64,000 nt of DNA, from the NCBI RefSeq assembly GCF_028201475.1, contig NZ_CP116384.1:1240001-1304000 (forward strand), in the 5' to 3' direction. The notes beneath the pieces are model-generated. The model saw nothing but the letters and a program-made list of their open reading frames with translations, had not been told where the DNA came from and ran no database searches. Positions within the stretch are counted from its first letter, which is position 1. Each line of letters opens with the position of its first letter. The stretch comes from Vibrio sp. SCSIO 43137. Lineage in GTDB: Bacteria; Pseudomonadota; Gammaproteobacteria; Enterobacterales; Vibrionaceae. Made by a program: the position numbers and the translations under genes. Shown here one piece after another: positions 28,814-36,606 of this stretch.

Positions 28814-29689
28814 GTGCGTTGTGTCGAATCTCCGCAAACCAAACGCCTAAGGCTTATCGATTTCTATCTCTGCTTCTTTGGGAAAGTTAATCGCTCCGAC
28901 CTTATTCAGCACGGTGATATTGCCGTTGCTACAGCAAGCCGCTCTTTTAATGCTTACAAAGAACGTTTTCCCGACAACACGGTTTTCAACGAAAGCTTGC
29001 GAGCATACATGAGGTCAGCATCGTTTAGCCCAGCTTTTGAGCATGACCCAGAAGCAGCTCTGAGGTTAATAGCATGGGGTCAGGAGCTTAACTCCATTCC
29101 AGTAACAACTTATGGTGTAAGCAGCTTTGCGACGGTGTTGGATTCACTATCTATTGATATCGTCTCTCAAGTCACAAGGTCAATTCTGAATAAGCACTGT
29201 ATTTCTGTCCTGTATAGTTCCTCAACTAGCACCGAGACTAGAACTCTGACGCCTCATTCTCTATTCAAAGGACTTGGAGCTTGGCACATCCGTGCTTGGG
29301 ACAGTAAAAGACGTAAATTCCTGTGCTTTAGAATCAGTCGAATTCTTAAGGCTCAACAAACTGACTGCTCATACGACAAGACTATAGAGGACGATACTCT
29401 TTGGAACCGTGACGTTGTCCTAAGTGTTGCACCGCACTCTAAGCATGAAAATAGAAATGACCTAGCTATTGATCTTGGTATGGAGGGTCAATACGTGCGA
29501 AACATTACAACCAACGAAGCGTTAGCTGGTTACGTGCTCAATGACCTCCACGTAGACGGCACGCCTAATGCTTCTTTGCCGCCGCATGCCTTTAACTTGC
29601 AGTTGATGAATAGACACGAGCTAGAGCATGTTGACTCTATTCGAGCCCTAGTACCTGGATTTATACAGAACAAAGATGATAAAGCTTGA
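28814..29689 (+). CDS. WYL-domain regulator of BrxR/CapW type
   Basis: 291 residues from the GTG at 28814 (MRCVESPQTKRLRL), with AAGGG upstream. The N-terminal winged HTH (RLIDFYLCFFGKVNRSDLI, then ATASRSFNAYKERFP) and the WYL core (LTPHSLFKGLGAWHIRAWDSKR in pieces, FLCFRISRILKA) are the layout of BrxR/CapW repressors, which control BREX, CBASS and other defence operons. WYL domains bind nucleic-acid-like ligands. Its divergent place next to the Wadjet-like operon supports a switch that holds the system off until infection (inference). A GTTCGTAAA/TTTACGAAC hairpin at 29757-29787 may end its message. Confidence 0.78.
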   Translation: MRCVESPQTKRLRLIDFYLCFFGKVNRSDLIQHGDIAVATASRSFNAYKERFPDNTVFNESLRAYMRSASFSPAFEHDPEAALRLIAWGQELNSIPVTTYGVSSFATVLDSLSIDIVSQVTRSILNKHCISVLYSSSTSTETRTLTPHSLFKGLGAWHIRAWDSKRRKFLCFRISRILKAQQTDCSYDKTIEDDTLWNRDVVLSVAPHSKHENRNDLAIDLGMEGQYVRNITTNEALAGYVLNDLHVDGTPNASLPPHAFNLQLMNRHELEHVDSIRALVPGFIQNKDDKA

Positions 29690-29828
29690 AGTAAGTAAGC
29701 CCTGAGCATATTGAGTTGTTTACACAAACAAGCGGCTGATTCATTACAAACTCGCGGTTCGTAAAGTGCGGTTCGGGTTTTACGAACTGAACAATCACTC
29801 TAATTGAGAGAGTTCTATTGAAAAGAGA

Positions 29829-29959
29829 GTTTTCAACTTAGTTAACCAAACCTGCTGCCTTCATTAGCCATGAAGTGATGGAGTTTCCAACTTGGTTATT
29901 TTTGAGGAGTATTCCAGATGGTTGATTTAGAAAGCTAGCGAGTTTCCATCTTAGTTATC
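29829..29959 (-). repeat. Spread 18-bp terminal sites at the distal end of the element
   Basis: Inverted copies of the left-end site at 29829-29846 (16 of 18 to consensus), 29883-29899 and 29942-29959, spaced 54-59 bases. The wide spacing contrasts with the packed left end, the Tn7-like asymmetry. Confidence 0.7.
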
Positions 29960-29996
29960 TATGATCATCAGTTTTATTGATGTTTATTGAATGATT

Positions 29997-30025
29997 AAAG
30001 GCGAACCATTGGTTCGCCTTTTTGT
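29997..30025 (+). terminator. Displaced gcvP terminator
   Basis: AGGCGAACC and GGTTCGCCT form a 9-bp stem followed by TTTTTG. It lies directly outside the distal end of the mobile element, and a partial copy persists beside gcvP at 19154-19178. It was presumably the native gcvP terminator. Confidence 0.75.
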
Positions 30026-30177
30026 TTTTGGTTTTCTCCACCGGGATTCTAATTTCTGGCATAGCCTAGCATTTCTTTTGCAAACATCATTGGTTGATAA
30101 ATTCCCGAGCTATACTAACAAAATACTCAATAACGATTTATGTGAGTAAAACGGTTCGGTGTTTTGGGAGATATGCA

Positions 30178-31398
30178 ATGAAACTTTCACTGTTAGTTAA
30201 AAAGACTTTACTTGGTTCGGCCTTCGTTGGCCTGTTGGCTTTAGCCCCGGTTACGCTCGATTTTGACGACGCTACATTCAAATACAACAGTACATTTGCA
30301 AAAAATGATAACAGTAACAATGGTAATGGGCGCGGAAACAGTAGTGAAAAGAGTAATGGAAATAGTAGCCAAAACGCCAGTTCTGGTGCTAGTGCCAGTG
30401 CCAACGGTAAGGGTAAAGGTTACGGTAACAGCCAAAATAGCAGCAACGGTAATGGCAACGTCAATGGATTAGGTAACAACAAAGGTTCTTTAGCAAGTGC
30501 TTTAGGACGTTTGAATGCAGCACACGCATCAGAAAACGGGCTAGCTCATGCATCTGCTAAATCTGTTGTCGGGACTCTGGCACAATACCGGGACGCAGTT
30601 CTGGCTTCAAGCGTATTAACTGATAAATTAAATGAGCTTTCCGAGACTATTCAAGGGCTAGAGGACGAGATTGCCAGTTATGATATTGCAACATTAACAG
30701 CAATTAGCGAGCAATTGAATGCAGATGCTCTCGAGGCTTCGGAAGCTCTGGACGATGCACAGGAAGCAGCCGATGCAGCACAAGCTGAGGCAGATGCAAC
30801 ACAGGCTACTGCAGACACTGCTCAAGATGATGCAGACGCTGCTCAGGTTGCTGCTGACACCGCTCAAGATGATGCAGATGCTGCTCAGGCTGCTGCTGAC
30901 ACAGCTCAAGCTGATGCAGATGCTGCTCAGGCTGCTGCTGACGCTGATCCAACAAATACCGATCTCGCTGATGCTGCCGCTCAAGCTCAAACCGATGCAG
31001 ATGCTGCTCAGGATGATGCAGACGCTGCACAAACCAGTGCTGATACCGCTCAAGCTGATGCGGATACTGCGCAGGCCACTGCTGACACTGCCCAAACTGA
31101 CGCTGACACGGCAGCCACAACGGCTGACACTGCGGCTGATGAATTAGCGGCTGCTCAGGTTACCGCAGATACCGCACAAGCCGAAGCTGACGCAGCTGCT
31201 CAGGAACTGGCACAGGTTGAATCTGAAGTTGATGCGTTAGAAATTGAACTGGCCGCCGCCGAGCAAGAACAGATCACCACACAGGAAGAACTTGATAACT
31301 CAGCTCAGATTGAAGCCGATACTCTCGCTTCAACAGCTAATAAGGAAATCACCGATGAAGTGATTGTCGCGACCCAAGAGTTATTAGGTATCGAATAG
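30178..31398 (+). CDS. Secreted Ala-rich heptad-repeat (coiled-coil) protein
   Basis: About 406 residues from the ATG at 30178 (MKLSLLVKKTLLGSAFVG), with GGGAG upstream; the longer frame adds 28 unlikely residues. Parts in order: signal peptide, a low-complexity Asn/Gly/Ser region (~45-100), a helical segment, then ~140 residues of heptads of type ADTAQAD-ADAAQAA, and a Glu-rich C-terminus. The Ala-based heptads resemble alanine-zipper coils such as Lpp. No membrane anchor or sorting tail is visible. I do not recognise a family; a surface or periplasmic structural role is possible. Confidence 0.7.
   Translation: MKLSLLVKKTLLGSAFVGLLALAPVTLDFDDATFKYNSTFAKNDNSNNGNGRGNSSEKSNGNSSQNASSGASASANGKGKGYGNSQNSSNGNGNVNGLGNNKGSLASALGRLNAAHASENGLAHASAKSVVGTLAQYRDAVLASSVLTDKLNELSETIQGLEDEIASYDIATLTAISEQLNADALEASEALDDAQEAADAAQAEADATQATADTAQDDADAAQVAADTAQDDADAAQAAADTAQADADAAQAAADADPTNTDLADAAAQAQTDADAAQDDADAAQTSADTAQADADTAQATADTAQTDADTAATTADTAADELAAAQVTADTAQAEADAAAQELAQVESEVDALEIELAAAEQEQITTQEELDNSAQIEADTLASTANKEITDEVIVATQELLGIE
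30760..31200 (+). repeat. In-frame 21/42-bp tandem repeats inside the coiled-coil gene
   Basis: Units reading GCTGAC-AC-GCTCAAGATGATG and variants recur about every 21 bases, often as 42-base pairs. The run is broken once by a non-repeat ADPTNTDLADAA insert. Such arrays change copy number easily, so the coil length may vary between strains. Confidence 0.75.
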
Positions 31399-31414
31399 CA
31401 ACCTCCACTAACCA

Positions 31415-31453
31415 AACCGTACACAGTCTGTTTATTAACTGCTGTGTACGGTT
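31415..31453 (+). terminator. Hairpin after the coiled-coil gene
   Basis: AACCGTACACAG (31415-31426) and CTGTGTACGGTT (31442-31453) form a perfect 12-bp stem with a 15-base loop. Only a short T-rich tail follows. The Sel1 gene starts 25 bases later, so read-through is possible. Confidence 0.6.
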
Positions 31454-31477
31454 AATTTCAGTCCAGGACGCATAACC

Positions 31478-32119
31478 ATGATTTCTCTGTACCGAAATCC
31501 TGCCAGTATTTTAATCATCATCTTACTAATGCTAAGTGGATGCACTACCTTACCCAAAAGTGTTTCACACAATATGGAAATGGCGAAACAAGGTGATGCT
31601 CAGGCGCAATACCGATTAGGCCTGGACTACACTAACGGTTTTGGCGTGACACAAAATTATGCAACAGCAACTGACTGGTTTTTAAAGGCTGCACAACAGA
31701 ACCAGATCGATGCTCAGTTCATGATGGGTGTTGCCTATGCCTCTGGCCGGGGTGTTGAACGTAACGCAAAATCAGCTTATGAGTGGTTTGATAAAGCAGC
31801 AAATCAAGGCCATAGCGCGGCCTTATATCAAAAAGCAGAAGCCTTAGCCAACGAACGTGGTATTAGCAAAGATTTGGAAGCAAGCCGCAAATACTACAGA
31901 ATGGCAGCGCAAAAAGGTCATCTGGAATCTAAATATGCACTTGGTGTTTTTTTGATGACCGGACGAGGTGGTAAAAAAGATCTCATCTCAGGTAATGCAT
32001 GGGTTTTAGCAGCAGCTAATGATGGTCATGAAGAGGCGAAAACCTTGTTTAACACAACAAAGAGAAGCCTTTCTCCTTCTAACTTAGAGAGAGTAAAAAA
32101 ACTGGCCGAAAACCTGTAA
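31478..32119 (+). CDS. Sel1-repeat lipoprotein
   Basis: 213 residues. A hydrophobic signal with lipobox LMLSGC places the lipidated Cys at ~22. It is followed by at least four Sel1 (TPR-like) repeats: AQYRLGLDYTNGFGVTQNYATA, then AQFMMGVAYASGRGVERNAKSA, one weaker, and SKYALGVFLMTGRGGKKD (shown here in parts of the full repeats). Such proteins act as protein-interaction scaffolds in the envelope. It is probably cotranscribed with the coiled-coil gene. No specific partner can be named. Confidence 0.82.
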   Translation: MISLYRNPASILIIILLMLSGCTTLPKSVSHNMEMAKQGDAQAQYRLGLDYTNGFGVTQNYATATDWFLKAAQQNQIDAQFMMGVAYASGRGVERNAKSAYEWFDKAANQGHSAALYQKAEALANERGISKDLEASRKYYRMAAQKGHLESKYALGVFLMTGRGGKKDLISGNAWVLAAANDGHEEAKTLFNTTKRSLSPSNLERVKKLAENL

Positions 32120-32177
32120 TCCAGCTGTTCATCGACAGAAACGTTATTAACGTTATTCGAAGCTATTCGAGCTATTC

Positions 32178-32194
32178 GGGACACACACTTCATC
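32178..32194 (+). repeat. REP-like sequence
   Basis: GGGACACACACTTCATC matches the REP-like copy before the RAYT gene (GGGGACATACACCTTCATC) and the pair in the GH13 gene. It is preceded by short imperfect AGCTATTCG repeats at 32150-32177. Confidence 0.5.
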
Positions 32195-32195
32195 G

Positions 32196-32447
32196 TTACC
32201 GGAAATTGCTTAGTAGTTTATTTACTGCATAACTAGCTAAACCAGAAATAAATAGCACCGCCAGCCAAAATACCGGAGCCGAACGCTTATATTGAGGAAC
32301 AAAGTCAGCATCAGCCCCGCTACAAGTCATTCCCCAATCACTTGAACTGCCACCAGCGTCCATACACGCATCAACACTGAAAAATGATAACAGTGACAAG
32401 GTGCAAAGCAGAAATACGATAGTTACTATTATTCGTTTCATTTTCAT
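32196..32447 (-). CDS. Small membrane protein of unknown function
   Basis: 83 residues from the ATG at 32447 (MKMKRIIVTIVFLL), with GAGG upstream. There are two hydrophobic helices (~4-24 and ~60-78), separated by a polar loop with two Cys (DACMDAGGSSSDWGMTC), possibly disulfide-bonded in the periplasm. I do not recognise a family. Upstream and downstream genes are on other transcripts. Confidence 0.5.
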   Translation of the reverse strand: MKMKRIIVTIVFLLCTLSLLSFFSVDACMDAGGSSSDWGMTCSGADADFVPQYKRSAPVFWLAVLFISGLASYAVNKLLSNFR

Positions 32448-32477
32448 AGTGCCTCTTTCGACTGGATTACCTCTCAC

Positions 32478-32869
32478 GGTATCAGGCTATTTTTCATAAT
32501 CAAAATTATCTGACTATGTAGGTTTTGTTTGTCCCCGTTCACGACTGTTATAAGGTGAGTGTTTGTAAACTCAACCAGTTTTGTACTGTCTGAGCCTTTC
32601 CCCAGAAAGGCGAGTTACAAAACGGTAATGAATAAGCCTAAAACAACAGACAAAACCAGCGGCTCTTTTGGTGACTTTTGCAGCCGCAGGCAAAAGTTAC
32701 TCGCCCGGGCAGGGGCGAAACAAGAAGGCGGGGTAGAAAAACAGAATTAGCCAACGTCCGATAGTAAATTTAAGCTCAGGTATACACTCCAACGCACAGC
32801 ATTGGAGCGAACGCTTGAGATAGAAATTCCCATGCCAAAAGGCATGGGAGTGAAAGCTTACAACTTCAA
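32478..32869. other. 392-base gap without a convincing gene
   Basis: A 63-codon frame at 32559-32750 has no SD or domain. Present are a hairpin ACTTTTGC (32674-32681)/GCAAAAGT (32690-32697), a GC-rich CGCCCGGGCAGGGGCG patch, and the BCCT terminator stem TCCCATGCC (32828-32836)/GGCATGGGA (32841-32849). The middle looks like a dispersed intergenic repeat rather than coding DNA. Confidence 0.5.
32828..32849 (-). terminator. Terminator of the first BCCT gene
   Basis: A nine-base stem TCCCATGCC/GGCATGGGA with AAAA loop, 20 bases after the BCCT stop codon, followed on the minus strand by AATTTCT. Confidence 0.6.
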
Positions 32870-34501
32870 TTAGTTTTGAGTCACTAAACCCGGCTCAGGA
32901 ACTTCTTGTGGTTTAGGCTCGTTATCGTGAGCGATTTCAATATAAATACGACCATTTTTTTCTGCTTGAGGAAGGCCTTCAGGGCAGTCCAGTTTTAACT
33001 GTTTAATAAAGGATCTGACAAGAATACCGACCACAAATACCAGCGGCAAACCGGTTAGTATAGAGACCGTCTGTAAGGGTTTCAGAGAGTCCGGATTGAT
33101 AAAATACAGGCCCAGAGAGACGACACCAGCCAGAATTAACCAGAAAGCTACATTCCATTTCGCCGGATCTTCGTCCTGCCCCAGTTCTTGTTGAGTTGCC
33201 GCTGCCAGTGAGTATCCAACCGCACAGTGACCGGTAATGTAGGAAATCAAAGTAATAAGACCAAATGCAGGCACAAACAGCCATGCAACCGGCAGGTGTG
33301 ACAGCATTTCAATCACTACCTGACCACGTCCGGACTCATTCATTACCGTCATTAGATCGGCTATTCCATTGGTTTGCAGGTGAATACCGAAACCGGGCAG
33401 TACCATATAGAACATGATGCACCCCAATGAACCGCATATTAGTCCACCCATCACCAGTTCACGTATGGTACGGCCACGGGAAATCTTGGCAATAAACATA
33501 CCAAACGGCATTGAATAGACCACCCACCATGCAAAATAGAACACTGTCCAGCCTTGCGGGAAGCCGGTATCACGAATCACGTCGGTGACAAAACTCATGT
33601 AAACAAAGTTCTGCAACATTAGGCCTAAACCATCCACTGACTGGTTAAGAATAAAGGAGGTTGGACCCAAAATAACGATTAGCGCAAGCATCACAAGATC
33701 CATACGTACGTTCCATTCACTTAGTACCGCTACCCCTCGCTTAAGGCCAAAAATAAGCGCCACTAACGGGATAAAAGTCCAAAGGAAGATAACAAAGGTA
33801 TCGAGAAACGCATTGCTTTGCTCCATTCCTAGGAAATAGACCAATGCGCCGGATATAAGTGGTGTACCCAATGCCAGTGACGTCATTACACCGCCAACCA
33901 GACCGAACATATATAAAAAGTTCAGAATATGTCCGGGAGCTCCGTCAGAGCCGTTTCCCAGTACCGGGCGGGCAAACTCACTGATTTTCATTGTTTTTTG
34001 TTTGCGTACATAGAAGAAGTAAGCGATAGGAATAGCAGAAGCGATATACCACGCCCAGGCGGAAGGCCCCCAGTGGAACATACCATAGGCGGACGCCCAG
34101 CGGGCAGCATCAGCAGAACCGGCTTCAATGCCAAACGGAGGAGCCTGCATAATCCAGATCCACTCTACTGCCCCCAGATAGAGAACACTGCCACCCGTAC
34201 CAGAGGTAAATATCATTCCTAACCAGGTAAAGGTCTTGAAATCAGGTTTCGCTCCCCGTTCACCCAGCACAATGCTGCCGAAGCGGGACATCGCCATGTA
34301 TATGCAAAACACCACAACCGAAAAGGTAGCGATCAAGAAAAACCAACCTAGCTCATGTGTGGTGAATGAGTGAATTTCGCCGAGAGTTTTTGCGCTACCT
34401 TTGGGGTCAAACAGAAAATAGATACCCATTAAACAGGTTACAACAAGCGCGGGGAAAAAGACCGCCCTATCTATTGCACCTTTATTAGAAGCAATTGACA
34501 T
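32870..34501 (-). CDS. BCCT-family transporter, copy 1
   Basis: 543 residues with about 12 membrane helices. The core of the betaine/carnitine/choline family is clear: GSVLYLGAVEWIWIMQAPPFG, WGPSAWAWYIASAIP and GWTVFYFAWWVVYSMPFG with the aromatic substrate/sodium region. The paralogue at 48941-50572 has the same length and most of the same residues. The substrate is probably a quaternary or zwitterionic amine. Two operator-like palindromes 190-225 bases upstream match those of gcl and dhaK. It stands alone as a transcript ending at its own terminator. Confidence 0.9.
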   Translation of the reverse strand: MSIASNKGAIDRAVFFPALVVTCLMGIYFLFDPKGSAKTLGEIHSFTTHELGWFFLIATFSVVVFCIYMAMSRFGSIVLGERGAKPDFKTFTWLGMIFTSGTGGSVLYLGAVEWIWIMQAPPFGIEAGSADAARWASAYGMFHWGPSAWAWYIASAIPIAYFFYVRKQKTMKISEFARPVLGNGSDGAPGHILNFLYMFGLVGGVMTSLALGTPLISGALVYFLGMEQSNAFLDTFVIFLWTFIPLVALIFGLKRGVAVLSEWNVRMDLVMLALIVILGPTSFILNQSVDGLGLMLQNFVYMSFVTDVIRDTGFPQGWTVFYFAWWVVYSMPFGMFIAKISRGRTIRELVMGGLICGSLGCIMFYMVLPGFGIHLQTNGIADLMTVMNESGRGQVVIEMLSHLPVAWLFVPAFGLITLISYITGHCAVGYSLAAATQQELGQDEDPAKWNVAFWLILAGVVSLGLYFINPDSLKPLQTVSILTGLPLVFVVGILVRSFIKQLKLDCPEGLPQAEKNGRIYIEIAHDNEPKPQEVPEPGLVTQN

Positions 34502-34688
34502 AATTCATTCCTTGGTTATTTTAATTTGTAAGGCACAGATAATTATATTGTCTCTATATAACCAGTAAGAGTTATTTCTGCATTTAAAGTATGATTAATA
34601 GACAACTTTCACAGCTAACTTACACTATTTATTGATAAAATTTCCCATTGTGATAAAGAACAAAATATAGCCAATATTTATCACTTCA

Positions 34689-34726
34689 TGTTTCTTTATG
34701 AAATAGCAACATTTCAAGTTGAAACA
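34689..34726. promoter_or_regulatory. Pair of DhaR-type operator sites upstream of BCCT copy 1
   Basis: TGTTTCTTTATGAAATA (34689-34705) and CATTTCAAGTTGAAACA (34710-34726) each match TGTTTCA-N3-TGAAACA at 12 of 14 fixed positions. Their centres are 21 bases apart, two helical turns. Confidence 0.6.
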
Positions 34727-34735
34727 AAACACCAA

Positions 34736-35050
34736 TTAATACTTGTATGTACGCTCTCTATCCAGATTTTCAAAATAAACACTTAGTGACTTAATACCGG
34801 CAGCCTTAAAGTGTTTACTAATGATGTCTGCGGCACCCTTTTGCTCATCTGACGAACGCTTAAACCAAAATACCTTTATATAGGGCTTTGAACGGCCATT
34901 CTCTCCGTCAACGATAATCTCACCGCTCACAGGCACATAAGAAAAGCGCTCTCTGCCAATCTGACAAAAATCTGCCAGCTCAGAGGTTAAATCTGTACTT
35001 ATTTGTTTGATGGTTAGTTCATCGACGGAACGACACTCAATACGAGGCAT
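34736..35050 (-). CDS. DUF1904-like small protein
   Basis: 104 residues from the ATG at 35050 (MPRIECRSVDELTIK), with GGAGAA upstream. The pattern resembles 4-oxalocrotonate tautomerase-like DUF1904 proteins: a start PRIECRSV with Pro2 as potential catalytic base, and a C-terminal VFWFKRSSDEQKGAADII region. Function is unknown. It follows the hydroxyacid dehydrogenase by 73 bases on the same strand and may be cotranscribed. Confidence 0.65.
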   Translation of the reverse strand: MPRIECRSVDELTIKQISTDLTSELADFCQIGRERFSYVPVSGEIIVDGENGRSKPYIKVFWFKRSSDEQKGAADIISKHFKAAGIKSLSVYFENLDRERTYKY

Positions 35051-35123
35051 ATTCTTCTCCAAAATGTAATTATGTCGCCAACGTTAAGTTAGCGAAAACA
35101 GTAAAACTCGATACAATTTATTT

Positions 35124-36104
35124 CTAACCAAGAGCAGCCACATTACTATTATCTGTAAGTATTCCGGCTTCTAAATTAATTAATTTAACATTATCGCCCC
35201 TATTTAATTTAATCAGTTTATTGACAGCATCATTAAACATTAAGCGATGGGCATCATAAGTTGCGGTTGCGCTATGGGGACTTAAAATAACATTGTCACA
35301 TTGATGTATCGGAAAGCGAGACGGAAGACAGGACGAATTTTCATTTACAGGATAGTTATACCAGACATCGCTGGCAAAACCTTTTAGCTGCTCATTATTT
35401 AACGCGTTATATAAATCCTCTTCAACAATAATATCGCCTCTGGCAACGTTTATAAGATACTTGTTGGCCAGATTGGCTAATATTTCCTTATCTACAGCAC
35501 CATAGGTTTCATCAGAAATAGGCACGCATACAAATAGGATATCGCACGCCTTTGACAACTGGTAAAGATCCTCAACAGGATTGATGCCGGCAAATTGTTC
35601 ACCACGGTCAATAGCATAAAACTCACAACCAAAAGGGGATAACAACTTATGAATATACCGGCCGATATGACCATAACCATAGATGCCGATACGTTTCCCG
35701 CTCAGACTGTCCCACTTTACCCGGTTTACAGGGTCATTGCGGGCAGACCAGTCTCCGCTTTTCATGTTCAGGTGGTAGGCTAATGTCTTGCCGAGTAAAG
35801 CCATGGTTAAACAGACGGCCTTTTCTGCCACAAAACAGGAGTGAATATGGGTATTTACGACTTTCACCCCTCTTTTGCGGGCTTGGGCCAGATCCATTCT
35901 GTTCACTCCGGCAAACGGAATGGCTACCGCCTTTAACTTAGGCATCTTATCAAAGTGCTGTTTGGTCATTCTGCCGTCAACAACATATTCAATTTCGGCA
36001 AAATCTTCCTCTGCCGCTAATAAGATCTGCACATCAGGCGGTATGTCCGGAGAGTTAAGATTAGAACGGTATTTATTATCTACTATATAGATTTTCATGC
36101 TCAT
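35124..36104 (-). CDS. D-isomer-specific 2-hydroxyacid dehydrogenase
   Basis: 326 residues. The nucleotide-binding motif is GIYGYGHIGRYIHKLL (~145). The catalytic Arg lies in INVARGDIIVEEDLYNAL and the catalytic His in ILSPHSATAT. The family reduces 2-keto acids or oxidises D-2-hydroxy acids with NAD(P). Glyoxylate/hydroxypyruvate is a natural guess beside a glyoxylate pathway, but the substrate cannot be read from the sequence. It lies 14 bases after ytoQ, so the two are probably one operon with the dhaR-like gene upstream. Confidence 0.85.
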   Translation of the reverse strand: MSMKIYIVDNKYRSNLNSPDIPPDVQILLAAEEDFAEIEYVVDGRMTKQHFDKMPKLKAVAIPFAGVNRMDLAQARKRGVKVVNTHIHSCFVAEKAVCLTMALLGKTLAYHLNMKSGDWSARNDPVNRVKWDSLSGKRIGIYGYGHIGRYIHKLLSPFGCEFYAIDRGEQFAGINPVEDLYQLSKACDILFVCVPISDETYGAVDKEILANLANKYLINVARGDIIVEEDLYNALNNEQLKGFASDVWYNYPVNENSSCLPSRFPIHQCDNVILSPHSATATYDAHRLMFNDAVNKLIKLNRGDNVKLINLEAGILTDNSNVAALG

Positions 36105-36118
36105 GGAATCTGACGGCC

Positions 36119-36559
36119 CTAGCTGGCAGTCAGATAAGTCAGGATCTCTACCACCTGTTCAGGTGTTGTCGCCCAGCCCTGAGCTGAACCATCAACTTCT
36201 TTTAATGGATGGGTCAGGCTTTCATCATGCAAAGTGATATAAGGCTTGTTAAGGGCGGCACAATAGCCGGCATCAAAAGCAGCGTTCCATTGGCGGTACT
36301 TTTCACCAAAGCGGATAATGGCTAAATCACAACGCTGAATGGCGTTCTGGATACGGATAGCATTTACCTTGGCAGATTTATGATCGCGCCAAAACGATGA
36401 ACTTTCTGCTCCCAGACAATCACCGGCAGCATCACTGCTTTCATGGTCCGTGACAGCAGAACTAAACACGATGTTCAGTCCCTGCGCTTTACAACCTTCT
36501 ATAATTTGCTCACGCCAATCAGTGTGTATTTCACCAGAAAGATAAACATTGAACTGCAT
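36119..36559 (-). CDS. ytoQ: YtoQ-family protein
   Basis: 146 residues. The start MQFNVYLSGEIHTDWRE and the segment VFSSAVTDHESSDAAGDCLG are typical of YtoQ, a family distantly related to nucleoside 2-deoxyribosyltransferases. AIIRFGEKYRQWNAAFDAGYCAAL resembles the catalytic/ligand loop of that fold. The biochemical role is unknown. Its place between a dhaR-like gene and a hydroxyacid dehydrogenase hints at metabolite repair or salvage, which is a guess. Confidence 0.78.
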   Translation of the reverse strand: MQFNVYLSGEIHTDWREQIIEGCKAQGLNIVFSSAVTDHESSDAAGDCLGAESSSFWRDHKSAKVNAIRIQNAIQRCDLAIIRFGEKYRQWNAAFDAGYCAALNKPYITLHDESLTHPLKEVDGSAQGWATTPEQVVEILTYLTAS

Positions 36560-36606
36560 ATTTGTTTCCTGAATTTAAGTTAGTTGTTAGGTATTACCAG
36601 ACTCAG

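Larger units (their letters stand above)
19081..29970. mobile_element. Tn7-like element remnant carrying a Wadjet-like system
   Basis: The outer 30 bases (19081-19110, and 29941-29970 on the opposite strand) form an inverted repeat with 27 of 30 matches, beginning TGATGATCA. Inside are 18-bp sites of consensus GATAACYAAGTTGGAAAC: three packed at the left, three spread over ~130 bases and inverted at the right. This asymmetry is that of Tn7 TnsB-site ends. A 15-base direct repeat (TCAGTTTTATTGATG at 19071-19085 and 29968-29982) flanks the unit. Because the tip is partly palindromic, target duplications of 5, 7, 9, 11 or 13 bases all fit. No tns genes remain; IS debris occupies 19177-22517. Insertion is just 3' of gcvP. 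Confidence 0.6.

Noticed and set aside
30760..31200. Possible CRISPR or satellite array
   Set aside because: The repeats keep a single open reading frame with heptad periodicity and have no spacers; they encode a coiled coil.
32559..32750. 63-codon frame between the small membrane protein and BCCT copy 1
   Set aside because: No SD, no domain, and it crosses a hairpin and a GC-rich repeat-like patch; better seen as intergenic repeat DNA.
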